From positions 1 through 64,000 of the forward strand of contig DXMV01000006.1 in the NCBI GenBank assembly GCA_019414055.1: DNA of 64,000 nt. The letters run 5' to 3'. A program made the position numbers and the translations under genes. The notes below the pieces were generated by a model. The model had not been told where the DNA came from and did not search any database. It was given only the letters and a program-made list of their open reading frames with translations. The stretch is from Collinsella sp. (GTDB lineage Bacteria; Actinomycetota; Coriobacteriia; Coriobacteriales; Coriobacteriaceae). Shown piece by piece: positions 1-7,976 of the stretch (the first letter of the stretch is position 1; every line of letters begins with the position of its first letter).

Positions 1-4
1 GGGG

Positions 5-77
5 TGGGGAAAGGTGTTGAAAAATGGGGCGGTTCCCCATATTATTGATGACGTCGACAGGCGGGGTGGTTCCCCGC
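5..77 (+). promoter_or_regulatory. Putative MraZ operator (TGGGG boxes plus two palindromes)
   Basis: TGGGG occurs at 5-9 and 25-29 with a degenerate TGTTG at 15-19. This is the 10-bp period (box plus 5-nt spacer) described for the E. coli MraZ operator. Two 17-bp palindromes, 24-40 and 61-77, share the core GGGG-YGGTT-CCCC, but the outermost pairs differ in a compensating way (AT...AT versus GC...GC). One lies in the -35/-10 spacer and the other just after the expected start site. Autorepression by MraZ is known for the family; binding here is inferred. Confidence 0.55.
17..45 (+). promoter_or_regulatory. mraZ / dcw cluster promoter
   Basis: TTGAAA at 17-22 and TATTAT at 40-45 are separated by exactly 17 bp, each matching the sigma-70-type consensus at five of six positions. 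Transcription would start near position 52, about 60 nt before mraZ. The spacer is filled by a palindrome (24-40), so a protein bound there would block RNA polymerase. Called by eye only. Confidence 0.65.
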
Positions 78-113
78 GTACGTGCCATCTGAGTAACCGA
101 GGAGAGGGCGCAC

Positions 114-548
114 ATGGGAATGACGGGTGCATACGAGCGCAATCTCGATGCAAAAGGTCGTCTGTCCCTGCCTGCACCCCTTCGTGAGGAGCTTGGAGAG
201 CACGTTCGCGTGTTTAAAGCCCTGGATGTCGATGCTCTGTACGTGTTCTCTGCCGAGGCCTTCGATAAGTGGGTCGAAGGACTCTTCGCGGGTCGTGAGG
301 GCCACGAGGGTTTTAACCCGCGTGACATCAACGACCAGAAGCTCATGAGGGCGATCAACAAGCGCACCACGTCGATGGATGTGGACAGCGCGGGTCGTAT
401 CGGTCTTTCTGAGTCTCTCCGCAAGCAGGCGAACCTCGACCGCGAGGTCACGGTTGTGGGCAACTACGACCACCTTGAGGTTTGGGACCGCGCTACGGCC
501 GATGAGGACGATGATGACGAGGCCCTGCTGGACCTCTTCTTCTCGTAA
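114..548 (+). CDS. mraZ: Transcriptional regulator MraZ
   Basis: MraZ is a DNA-binding regulator with two AbrB-like half-domains that represses its own dcw operon. The 144-residue protein has the family's duplicated signature: DAKGRLSLP near residue 13 and DSAGRIGLS near residue 91, each beginning a swapped-hairpin half-domain. It ends in a very acidic tail (DEDDDDEALLD). The ATG is preceded by GGAGAGG at about 8 nt. It is first in the cluster, as usual, and lies downstream of TGGGG boxes resembling its own operator. Length (about 140-150) is typical. Identity is firm; its target here is inferred. Confidence 0.96.
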   Translation: MGMTGAYERNLDAKGRLSLPAPLREELGEHVRVFKALDVDALYVFSAEAFDKWVEGLFAGREGHEGFNPRDINDQKLMRAINKRTTSMDVDSAGRIGLSESLRKQANLDREVTVVGNYDHLEVWDRATADEDDDDEALLDLFFS

Positions 549-568
549 GGGCAAGGCACGAGTAACGG

Positions 569-1534
569 ATGGAGCGTGGGATCTTGACACAAGAATATCG
601 GCATGAACCTGTCATGCTCGGCGAAGTGCTTGAGTCGCTGCAGCTAAAGAGCGGCTCCGTCGTCTGCGACTGCACCCTTGGCGGTGCCGGCCATTCGGTA
701 AAGATGGCCGCGCAGGTGGGGGAGACCGGCCTTTTGCTCGGCGTCGATCAGGACGACATGGCCCTCGAGGCCGCTGGCGCCCGTCTGGACCGCGAGGTTC
801 CCGGCGTACCGCACCAGCTGCTGAAGGGCAACTTCGGCGACTTGGACGAGCTGCTTTGCTCGGCCGAGGTGCCCGGGGTCGATGGCTTCCTGTTCGACTT
901 GGGCGTTTCGTCGCCGCAACTCGATATCCCTGGCAGGGGCTTTTCGTACAACGAGGACGCCCCATTGGACATGCGGATGGATCCGGGTAACAACACCTTA
1001 AACGCAGCTGAGGTCATCAACACCTATAACGAACACGACCTCGCCCGGATTCTACGCGTCTACGGCGAAGAGAAGTTCGCCTCGCAGATCGCGCGTGAGA
1101 TCGTGCGCCGCCGCGAGCATGAGCCGATCGAAACCACCGGTCAGTTTGTCGAGATCATCAAGGCTGGTATCCCCGCTGCCGCTCGTCGGCATGGCGGACA
1201 CCCGGCCAAGAAAAGTTTCCAGGCCATTCGCATTGAGGTCAATCACGAACTCGATGTGCTCGAGCGAGGGCTAGACGCCGCCACAAGGTGGCTCAACCCG
1301 GGCGGACGCATCTGCGTCATCTCGTATCACTCGCTCGAGGACCGTATCGTAAAGAACCACTTTAAGGAGATGAGCCAGGGGTGCACGTGTCCGCCGGAGA
1401 TTCCGGTGTGCGTGTGCGGCAACGTGCCGATACTCAAGGTCATCACCCGCAAACCCCTGGTTGCCCAACCCGATGAGGTTGCGCGCAACCCTCGGGCGAG
1501 ATCAGCCAAGATCCGCGTGGCGCAGCGTCTGTAG
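569..1534 (+). CDS. rsmH: 16S rRNA (cytosine-1402-N4)-methyltransferase RsmH
   Basis: RsmH (MraW) methylates N4 of C1402 in the 16S rRNA decoding centre using SAM. The 321-residue protein shows the SAM-binding GGAGHS near residue 32, GVDQDD near 53 and the family block FDLGVSSPQLD near 110. The C-terminal part has the expected CxC-rich insert and ends ARSAKIRVAQRL. The first ATG is at 569, but an in-frame TTG at 584 sits about 9 nt after a GGAG and gives the normal family start (TQEYRHEPVML), so the true start may be 584. It follows mraZ in the standard dcw order. Confidence 0.96.
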   Translation: MERGILTQEYRHEPVMLGEVLESLQLKSGSVVCDCTLGGAGHSVKMAAQVGETGLLLGVDQDDMALEAAGARLDREVPGVPHQLLKGNFGDLDELLCSAEVPGVDGFLFDLGVSSPQLDIPGRGFSYNEDAPLDMRMDPGNNTLNAAEVINTYNEHDLARILRVYGEEKFASQIAREIVRRREHEPIETTGQFVEIIKAGIPAAARRHGGHPAKKSFQAIRIEVNHELDVLERGLDAATRWLNPGGRICVISYHSLEDRIVKNHFKEMSQGCTCPPEIPVCVCGNVPILKVITRKPLVAQPDEVARNPRARSAKIRVAQRL

Positions 1535-1624
1535 ACGCGACCGCGCGATATTGGACCTCCCGCTCGCACCATAAACGAAGCTTAAACACACTACCAACGT
1601 ACTCGGGATGGGAGGCGGCATATC

Positions 1625-2095
1625 ATGGGCTACAACACTTCAAACGCAGCACTCGCCTATGATATGAGCGCCATGCCCGCCTATCGTGAGGCACCGCAGG
1701 CCCCCGTTGCTCCCCGCGAGCAGCGCACGCCGCGCTTTGATGTCTACACGGGCGCGGGCCGTCAGGCAAACCAGGCGGTAAGCCCGGTTTTCATGAGCGT
1801 TCTTAAAACGTTTTGCATCATAGCGGCCATCTTCATGACGATCGGTGTCGCCCGTGTGGCGCTCGCCGGCGTTACGGCCCAGGTGCTCAACAGCAACGCC
1901 GCGCTTACCAACACGCTCGAGAAGGCGACCGATGAGAGCTCCGACCTGGAGGTCATGCATTCGGTCTATGGTGCCGACACGCGCATTCGCGACCTTGCGG
2001 GCGCTTATGGCATGGTGGAGCCCAGCGAGAGCGTTACACTTGATTTTTCGCAGGATGCAGCCGCGGGCGCTAGCTCGACCGCGACCGCTCAGTAA
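1625..2095 (+). CDS. ftsL: FtsL-like septum protein, single-pass membrane
   Basis: The 156-residue protein occupies the ftsL slot between rsmH and ftsI. It has an N-terminal cytoplasmic segment of about 55 residues rich in Ala and Pro, one transmembrane helix at roughly 56-80, then a short extracytoplasmic coil (LNSNAALTNTLEKATDESSDLEV). This is the FtsL/DivIC topology, but FtsL sequences diverge strongly, so the name rests on position and topology. FtsL bridges FtsQ to FtsW/FtsI in the divisome. The ATG follows GGGAGGCGG. A 90-nt gap separates it from rsmH. Confidence 0.7.
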   Translation: MGYNTSNAALAYDMSAMPAYREAPQAPVAPREQRTPRFDVYTGAGRQANQAVSPVFMSVLKTFCIIAAIFMTIGVARVALAGVTAQVLNSNAALTNTLEKATDESSDLEVMHSVYGADTRIRDLAGAYGMVEPSESVTLDFSQDAAAGASSTATAQ

Positions 2096-2112
2096 CAAGA
2101 CGGTAGCTGAGT

Positions 2113-3978
2113 ATGACAAATGACTATCGCCGCGGTTCCGACGGGGGTCGCGGTTCTGGACGTCCCTCATCGCGGGGACGTTCTGGTTATCAAGGAACGG
2201 GTCGGCCATCTTACAACGCGAGGCCGTCCTATGGCAACGACCCCGCGTCGCGTCTCCGTAGCTCGAGTGGTCCTCAAATGCATAACACCAGACCGCGCAA
2301 GAGCTCGTCGACCGAATGGCTCACGGGCACGCCGCTGCCCCGTCGCAAAGCCGTCATGGGCTTCATCGGGTTTGGCTTGGGCTTGGGCGTCCTTCGCCTT
2401 GCCGACTATCAAATCGTGGAAGCCGATAAGTTGCGCGACCGTGCCGATGCGCGTCGCTTGCTTGCGCAGACGCTGTATGCCAAGCGCGGTACCATCTACG
2501 ACCGTAACGGCAACGTGCTGACGTCGTCGGTCGAATGCCGCAACATCGCCGTGAATCCTCAGCTTATCGAGGACGTTGACAAGACGGTATCGGCACTGGT
2601 CAAAGCTACGGGCATCGATAAGAAAACCTGTCGTGATCTCGTTATGTCCGATGGCACCTGGGTGTATATCAAACGCCAGGTGGACGAGGACGATGCTGCG
2701 GCGCTGGAGAAGAAGAATCTGCCCGGCGTGCTCTTTGAGCAGGCCATGAAGCGCGTATATCCTTATGGCAACCTGGCATCGCAGGTGCTTGGCGTGGTAA
2801 ACGTGGACAACGACGGTCTGACGGGCCTTGAGAAGCAGTACAACAAGCTTTTGACCGGAACGAACGGTTCGCTGGTGCGCGAGCGGGCGAGGGACGGTAG
2901 CTATATCGCGGGCGGCGCCTATAAAAAGGTGGCGGCGGTTGACGGCGTGGACATCGTGACGACGCTCGATGTCAATATCCAGCGTGCCGCTGAGGACGCC
3001 CTGGCCGAGGCGGTCGAAAAGACCAAGGCCAAGAATGGCTCGGCCCTGGTCACCGATCCCACGACGGGCGAGATTCTGGCGGCATGCTCGTATCCGACAT
3101 ATGACCAGACCGATCTGGAAAACGCCAAGACCGAGGACATGAACTTGCGCCTGGTTACCGATGCCTACGAGCCCGGCTCGGTCTTTAAGACACTTGTGGC
3201 CGGTGCCGGCTTCGACTTGGGCGCCGTGCGTTCGAGCACGTCGTTTGAGGTGCCGGCGAGCATTAAGGTTGGCGACGACACCGTTACCGACGCCGATAAG
3301 CGCGACTACACCATGACCATGGACGTGCGCGAAATGATGCGCCGTTCGTCCAATGTGGGCTTTGTCCTGGTGGGACGCAAGATCGGCGCCGATGATTTTG
3401 CCACCTATGTGGACAAGTGGGGCATCGGTCATAGCTCCGGTGTCGATTTTCCGGGTGAGAGTCTGGGTATCGTCAAGGAGCGCGACCAGTACGACGGCGC
3501 CACGCTGGGCTCGATGAGCTTTGGCCAGGCGCTGTCCGTCTCGCCGATTGAGGTCGCACGTGCCGTGGGCGGCATCGCGAACGGCGGTGTGATGATGACT
3601 CCGCACTTCTATAAGTCCAGCAAGGGCGATGAGAAGGACTGGGGCGAAGGCGAGCGTGCGATTTCGGAGGACGCTGCCGCCCAGGTGACATCGTGCATGC
3701 AGACGGTCGTGTCCGAAGGCACGGGCGTTGGCGGTGCGGTCGATGGCTATGACGTGGCGGGCAAGACCGGTACGGCCGAGCGTGCTGACGAGAACGGCGG
3801 TTACCTCAAGGAGAACTATATGTCGTCCTTTATGGGCTTTGCACCGGCACAATCGCCCAAGGTGCTGTGCTATATCACACTCGATGGAACGCCGAGCGGC
3901 TCGGATGCCGCCGCGGTGCCATTCCAGTCCATTATGGCCAACGCACTCGACGTGCTGGGTATCCCGCGCACGAAGTAG
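2113..3978 (+). CDS. ftsI: Septal peptidoglycan transpeptidase FtsI (class B PBP)
   Basis: FtsI/PBP3 crosslinks septal peptidoglycan made by FtsW. The 621-residue protein has a basic, Gly/Ser/Arg-rich cytoplasmic tail of about 75 residues, one membrane anchor near 78-96, a PBP dimerisation domain beginning AKRGTIYDRNG, and a transpeptidase domain. All three penicillin-binding motifs are present: SxxK at Ser356 (PGSVFKT), SxN at Ser412-Asn414 and KTG at 551-553. There is no C-terminal PASTA repeat. It starts 17 nt after ftsL. murE, normally next, is absent; murF follows after 125 nt that contain only a TACAAT -10-like element near 4061. Confidence 0.95.
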   Translation: MTNDYRRGSDGGRGSGRPSSRGRSGYQGTGRPSYNARPSYGNDPASRLRSSSGPQMHNTRPRKSSSTEWLTGTPLPRRKAVMGFIGFGLGLGVLRLADYQIVEADKLRDRADARRLLAQTLYAKRGTIYDRNGNVLTSSVECRNIAVNPQLIEDVDKTVSALVKATGIDKKTCRDLVMSDGTWVYIKRQVDEDDAAALEKKNLPGVLFEQAMKRVYPYGNLASQVLGVVNVDNDGLTGLEKQYNKLLTGTNGSLVRERARDGSYIAGGAYKKVAAVDGVDIVTTLDVNIQRAAEDALAEAVEKTKAKNGSALVTDPTTGEILAACSYPTYDQTDLENAKTEDMNLRLVTDAYEPGSVFKTLVAGAGFDLGAVRSSTSFEVPASIKVGDDTVTDADKRDYTMTMDVREMMRRSSNVGFVLVGRKIGADDFATYVDKWGIGHSSGVDFPGESLGIVKERDQYDGATLGSMSFGQALSVSPIEVARAVGGIANGGVMMTPHFYKSSKGDEKDWGEGERAISEDAAAQVTSCMQTVVSEGTGVGGAVDGYDVAGKTGTAERADENGGYLKENYMSSFMGFAPAQSPKVLCYITLDGTPSGSDAAAVPFQSIMANALDVLGIPRTK

Positions 3979-4103
3979 GGGGTTAGAATCTTGAGCGTGG
4001 TCTGCCGTTTGATCTGAAGGGTGTTCACATGCCCTGCACCACGCGCGCATGGCACTGGGATACAATACGCCGATAGCATTATTAGGTTTACAGGGGAGCT
4101 GCA

Positions 4104-5528
4104 ATGATAGAGATCGCCGTCAACAACCTCGCGGCCTCAACGGGGGCCCGAACCGTGACGGAAGAAGTCGATCGGGTATGCCGCGGGTGCGTTATCGACT
4201 CGCGTCAGGTCGAGGAGGGGACGATCTTTGTCGCCTTCCCCGGCGAAAAGGTCGACGGCAATGATTTTGCCTCCCGTGCCATCGAGTCGGGTGCCGGTGC
4301 CGTCGTGATGACGCGTGAGCCCGATGCCGAGCTGGTTTCGCTGGCGCAGGACAAGGGATGCGCCATCTTGATGACCGACGACCCCGAGGAGTTCTTGCTG
4401 CGCCTGGCGCATGTATATCGCTTGGAGCTTGGCTGCCTGGTCGTCGGCATTACCGGTTCGATTGGCAAGACGACGACCAAGGACGTGCTCGCCGCCGTGC
4501 TCGCCAAGCGTTATCGCGTCTGGGCCACCAAAGGCAATTTCAACAACCTGATTGGCATGCCGCTCACGGTGCTTTCTGCTCCGGCCGATACCGAGGTTCT
4601 GGTGCTCGAGATGGGCATGAACCATTTTCATGAGATTGAGCGCCTGTCCCAGTCTGCCAACCCCAATCTTGCCATCGTGAGCAAGATCGGAACCTCCCAC
4701 ATCGGTATTCTGGGCAGCCGCGAGAACATCGCCCGCGCCAAGTCCGAGATTGTCCAGGGCATGTGCGCCGCCGGCGACTTCTCGCCGTTGCTGGTTTTGG
4801 GCGGCGAGGACGACTTTACGCCGTTCATTCGCGATACGTTCGCCCAGCCTGCGGGTATTGACGTGATGCTGGCCGGCGTCTCGGACGACGACGAGATTCG
4901 CGCGCGCGACATTCGCGTCGACGACGAGGGCCATCCGGTCTTTACGCTCGACTTTGGTCAGGGCGACACGGTCGATACCATGCTGGCCATTCCCGGCGTG
5001 CAGTCCGTGCCCAATGCCGTCAAGGCCGCCGCGGTCGCCTATCGTCTGGGCGTGACGCCCGAGCAGATCGATGCTGCCTTTAGGGGTCTTACGATCACCG
5101 GCCACCGTCAGGAGATCAAGCGCGCCAAGAGCGGAGCACGCATCATCGACGACTCCTATAACGCCAGTGCCGAGTCTATGGCTGCCGGCCTCGATTTGCT
5201 GTGCTCGCTTATCTGTGACGGTTCGCGCATGGCGATCTTGGGCGAGATGGGCGAGATGGGCGACGAGGCTCCCCGTATGCATGAGCTCGTGGGCGCCTAT
5301 GCCGCCGCCAAGAAGCTCGACATGCTCGCGTGCGTCGGCGGCGAGCTGGCTCAGCTCATGGCCGATGCCGCACGCATGATGGGCATGGATGAGGACCGCA
5401 TCCAGGTGTTCTCCGATTATCAGCAGGTGCTCGACCGCATGGGCGGCGCGCTTGAAAATCATGATGTTGTATTGGTCAAGGGTTCCCGTTTTGTTGAGCT
5501 CGACCGCTTTGTGGAAGGTGTGTGCTAG
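4104..5528 (+). CDS. murF: UDP-MurNAc-tripeptide:D-Ala-D-Ala ligase MurF
   Basis: MurF adds D-Ala-D-Ala to the UDP-MurNAc-tripeptide in the cytoplasm, using ATP. The 474-residue protein has an N-terminal Mur domain with CVIDSRQVEEGTIFVAF, the ATP loop GITGSIGKTTTKDV near residue 115, a central domain with KGNFNN and LEMGMNH, and a C-terminal ligase domain with IDDSYNAS. The ATG follows GGGGAG. The stop is 3 nt before mraY, indicating one transcript. Length matches the family (about 450-470). Confidence 0.95.
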   Translation: MIEIAVNNLAASTGARTVTEEVDRVCRGCVIDSRQVEEGTIFVAFPGEKVDGNDFASRAIESGAGAVVMTREPDAELVSLAQDKGCAILMTDDPEEFLLRLAHVYRLELGCLVVGITGSIGKTTTKDVLAAVLAKRYRVWATKGNFNNLIGMPLTVLSAPADTEVLVLEMGMNHFHEIERLSQSANPNLAIVSKIGTSHIGILGSRENIARAKSEIVQGMCAAGDFSPLLVLGGEDDFTPFIRDTFAQPAGIDVMLAGVSDDDEIRARDIRVDDEGHPVFTLDFGQGDTVDTMLAIPGVQSVPNAVKAAAVAYRLGVTPEQIDAAFRGLTITGHRQEIKRAKSGARIIDDSYNASAESMAAGLDLLCSLICDGSRMAILGEMGEMGDEAPRMHELVGAYAAAKKLDMLACVGGELAQLMADAARMMGMDEDRIQVFSDYQQVLDRMGGALENHDVVLVKGSRFVELDRFVEGVC

Positions 5529-5531
5529 CCC

Positions 5532-6551
5532 ATGTTCGGCAATCCCTCGTATCCTACGTATCAGGCCTTTTTGGGACTTGGCATCGCTGCCGCCATTGCG
5601 CTGCTGCTTATGCCGTGGTGGATCAAGCTGCTGAAGGTCGAGGGTATCGGCCAGCAGGTCCGAGCCGACGGCCCCAAGCGTCATTTGATTAAACAGGGTA
5701 CGCCGACCATGGGCGGCGTCATCATCCTTGTCGCGATCTCGCTGACCTGCCTGTTGATGGGCAAGCTCACCACCGAGCTCGTGCTCGTGCTGCTTGCCAC
5801 GCTGGCCACCGGCGTTTTGGGTCTCATCGACGACCTGACCTCCGTCACGCATGGTCGCTCGCTCGGCCTGACGCCTCACGCCAAGATGATCGGTCTGACC
5901 ATCATCTGCGTCACTTTTACCGTGCTCGCAGTCAATTGGTGCGGCGTCGCCCCCGAGATTCGTTTTCCCGGCGGCCTGACGATTGACCTCGGCGTTCTTT
6001 CGACCACCATCTGCGGCCTTTCGTTCCCGTGGCTCTACATTGTATTTTGCTGGCTGATGATCGCTGGTCTCTCCAATGCCGTGAACCTGACCGATGGTCT
6101 GGATGGCCTTGCCGGCGGCACTTCCATGATCGCCATGCTCGCCATGGCCGCTATGGCGTTTTTGCACGGTGACGTGAACCTGTCCATCTTCTGCACGGCG
6201 TGTGCCGGTGCCTGCCTGGGCTTTTTGTGGTTCAACTGCTACCCGGCGAGCATCTTTATGGGCGATACCGGCTCGCTTGCCCTGGGTGCCGCGTTTGCCT
6301 GCACCTCCATCATGACCAACACCGAAGTCGTTTCCCTCATCATCGGCGGTCTGTTTATCGTCGAGACCCTGTCGGTCATGATCCAGGTTGTCTATTTCCA
6401 CTTTACGCACAAGCGCGTCTTCCTTATGGCGCCCATTCATCATCATTTCGAAAAGAAGGGCTGGGCCGAGACCAAGGTCGTTATCCGTTTTTGGATTATC
6501 GCCGCGGCCTTTGGCGCCGTTGGCCTCGCCCTGTTCTTCCAGTTGGGATAG
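5532..6551 (+). CDS. mraY: Phospho-MurNAc-pentapeptide transferase MraY
   Basis: MraY moves phospho-MurNAc-pentapeptide onto undecaprenyl phosphate to make lipid I at the inner membrane face. The 339-residue protein has about ten membrane helices and the family signatures: PTMGG near the N-terminus, LIDDLTSVTHG (catalytic Asp pair), NLTDGLDGLAGG, FMGDTGSLALG and the HHHFEKKG loop. The ATG lies 3 nt after the murF stop with a weak SD (GAAGGTG) inside murF, which suggests translational coupling. Confidence 0.97.
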   Translation: MFGNPSYPTYQAFLGLGIAAAIALLLMPWWIKLLKVEGIGQQVRADGPKRHLIKQGTPTMGGVIILVAISLTCLLMGKLTTELVLVLLATLATGVLGLIDDLTSVTHGRSLGLTPHAKMIGLTIICVTFTVLAVNWCGVAPEIRFPGGLTIDLGVLSTTICGLSFPWLYIVFCWLMIAGLSNAVNLTDGLDGLAGGTSMIAMLAMAAMAFLHGDVNLSIFCTACAGACLGFLWFNCYPASIFMGDTGSLALGAAFACTSIMTNTEVVSLIIGGLFIVETLSVMIQVVYFHFTHKRVFLMAPIHHHFEKKGWAETKVVIRFWIIAAAFGAVGLALFFQLG

Positions 6552-6560
6552 TGGTCTTTC

Positions 6561-7967
6561 ATGCCTCTTGCTGATGTCTTTAGCCTGCTTGTTTTGGGGC
6601 AGGGTAAATCCGGTCTCGATGTCGCCCGTTGGGCGCTGGCTCACCCCGAGCGCGTGAGCGCCACGACCGTGTATGGCGGTGGTACCTCCGAGCCCAATGA
6701 CGCCACACGTGCGCTCGAGGCGCAGGGCGCGTCGTTTGTCTACGGCACCGAGCAGGTCGAGGGTGCCTATGACGTGTGCGTGACATGCCCGGGTATCTCG
6801 GAGTTCTCGGCCTTCTTTAAGGCTGGGCGTGAGCATGCCGCTCAGATTATGGGTGAGCCCGAGTTTGCCTATCGCCTGTCTCCCCAAAATTGGATCGCCA
6901 TCACGGGCACCAACGGCAAGACAACTACCACGTCGCTGACCGATTATCTGCTCAAGGCCGCCGGTGAAGCCAGCGTGGCCGTCGGCAACATCGGTGAGCC
7001 GCCGGTGAACGAGATCGACGGCCGCGCGCATAACGAGTGGTTTGTGGCCGAGCTGTCGAGTTATCAGATTGCTACGACCGCCGAGCTTCATCCTCGCGTG
7101 GCGGTGCTGCTCAACATCACGCCCGATCACCTGGGCTGGCACAAGAGCCACAAGAACTATGCGCTTGCCAAGATCAAGTTGTTCGAGAATATGGTCGACG
7201 ACGACCTCGTGGTTATCGACGTTGAGGATGCCGGCATCCATGAGCTCGATGAGTACATCTACACACCGGGCCGCCGCATCTGCAAGGTCGCTTTTGACGA
7301 GCCCGAGGGTGCAGACGCTGCCTTCGTGCGCGACGGCAAGATGATCGTGCGCCTGAAGGGCGTCGAGACTCAGCTTGTCGCCACATCCGAGCTCAAGATC
7401 TCGGGCCATCACAATGTCATCAATGCCCTATGTGCCGCCACGGCTGCTCTGGCCGTCGGTGCCGATCCCGAGGGCATTTGCCGCGGTTTGGCATCGTTCC
7501 AGCCGCTCGAACACCGCGTGGAACCCTGCGGCGAGATCGATGGCGTGCGCTACGTCAACGATTCCAAGGCAACGAACACCGATGCGGTCGAAAAGGCCCT
7601 GACGGCGTTTCCCGACGACGATGTGATTTTGCTGCTCGGCGGCCACGATAAGGGTACGCCGCTTGCGGACTTTGCCCGCGTCGTTATGGACAACGTGCGT
7701 TCAGTCGTTTGCTTTGGCGATGCGCGCGAGCGCTTTACCGCTGCTATGGACGAGGCCGATGTCGATGGTGACGTGGATATCGCCCAGGCCGATGACCTGC
7801 GCGATGCCGTTGACGTTGCTCGCTCGCTCTCGAGCCGCGGCGACGTGATCCTGCTTTCGCCCGCTTGTTCTTCGTTCGACGAGTTCTCGGGCTACGAGGA
7901 GCGCGGTCGCGTGTTTAAGGACTACGTGGCCCAGCTTGCCGCAGCAGCGAAATCGCAAACGGAATAG
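6561..7967 (+). CDS. murD: UDP-MurNAc-L-Ala:D-Glu ligase MurD
   Basis: MurD adds D-glutamate to UDP-MurNAc-L-Ala. The 468-residue protein has the N-terminal Rossmann loop VLGQGKSGLDVARWAL, the ATP loop GTNGKTTTTSLTDYL near residue 115, LSSYQ and NITPDHLGWH in the central domain, and NDSKATNTDAVEKAL plus ILLLGGHDKGTPL in the C-terminal domain. It lies 9 nt after mraY and 9 nt before the preferred ftsW start. Order mraY-murD-ftsW-murG is the standard one. Confidence 0.95.
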   Translation: MPLADVFSLLVLGQGKSGLDVARWALAHPERVSATTVYGGGTSEPNDATRALEAQGASFVYGTEQVEGAYDVCVTCPGISEFSAFFKAGREHAAQIMGEPEFAYRLSPQNWIAITGTNGKTTTTSLTDYLLKAAGEASVAVGNIGEPPVNEIDGRAHNEWFVAELSSYQIATTAELHPRVAVLLNITPDHLGWHKSHKNYALAKIKLFENMVDDDLVVIDVEDAGIHELDEYIYTPGRRICKVAFDEPEGADAAFVRDGKMIVRLKGVETQLVATSELKISGHHNVINALCAATAALAVGADPEGICRGLASFQPLEHRVEPCGEIDGVRYVNDSKATNTDAVEKALTAFPDDDVILLLGGHDKGTPLADFARVVMDNVRSVVCFGDARERFTAAMDEADVDGDVDIAQADDLRDAVDVARSLSSRGDVILLSPACSSFDEFSGYEERGRVFKDYVAQLAAAAKSQTE

Positions 7968-7976
7968 GGGTTGCCG

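Noticed and set aside
2167..4104. 645-codon minus-strand ORF opposite ftsI
   Set aside because: Antisense shadow of a confirmed gene, with no SD and His/Arg-rich composition.
4137..7412. 1,091-codon minus-strand ORF opposite murF-mraY-murD
   Set aside because: It mirrors three well-identified genes; long antisense frames are expected in GC-rich coding DNA. The product is His/Asp/Gly-rich with no domain.
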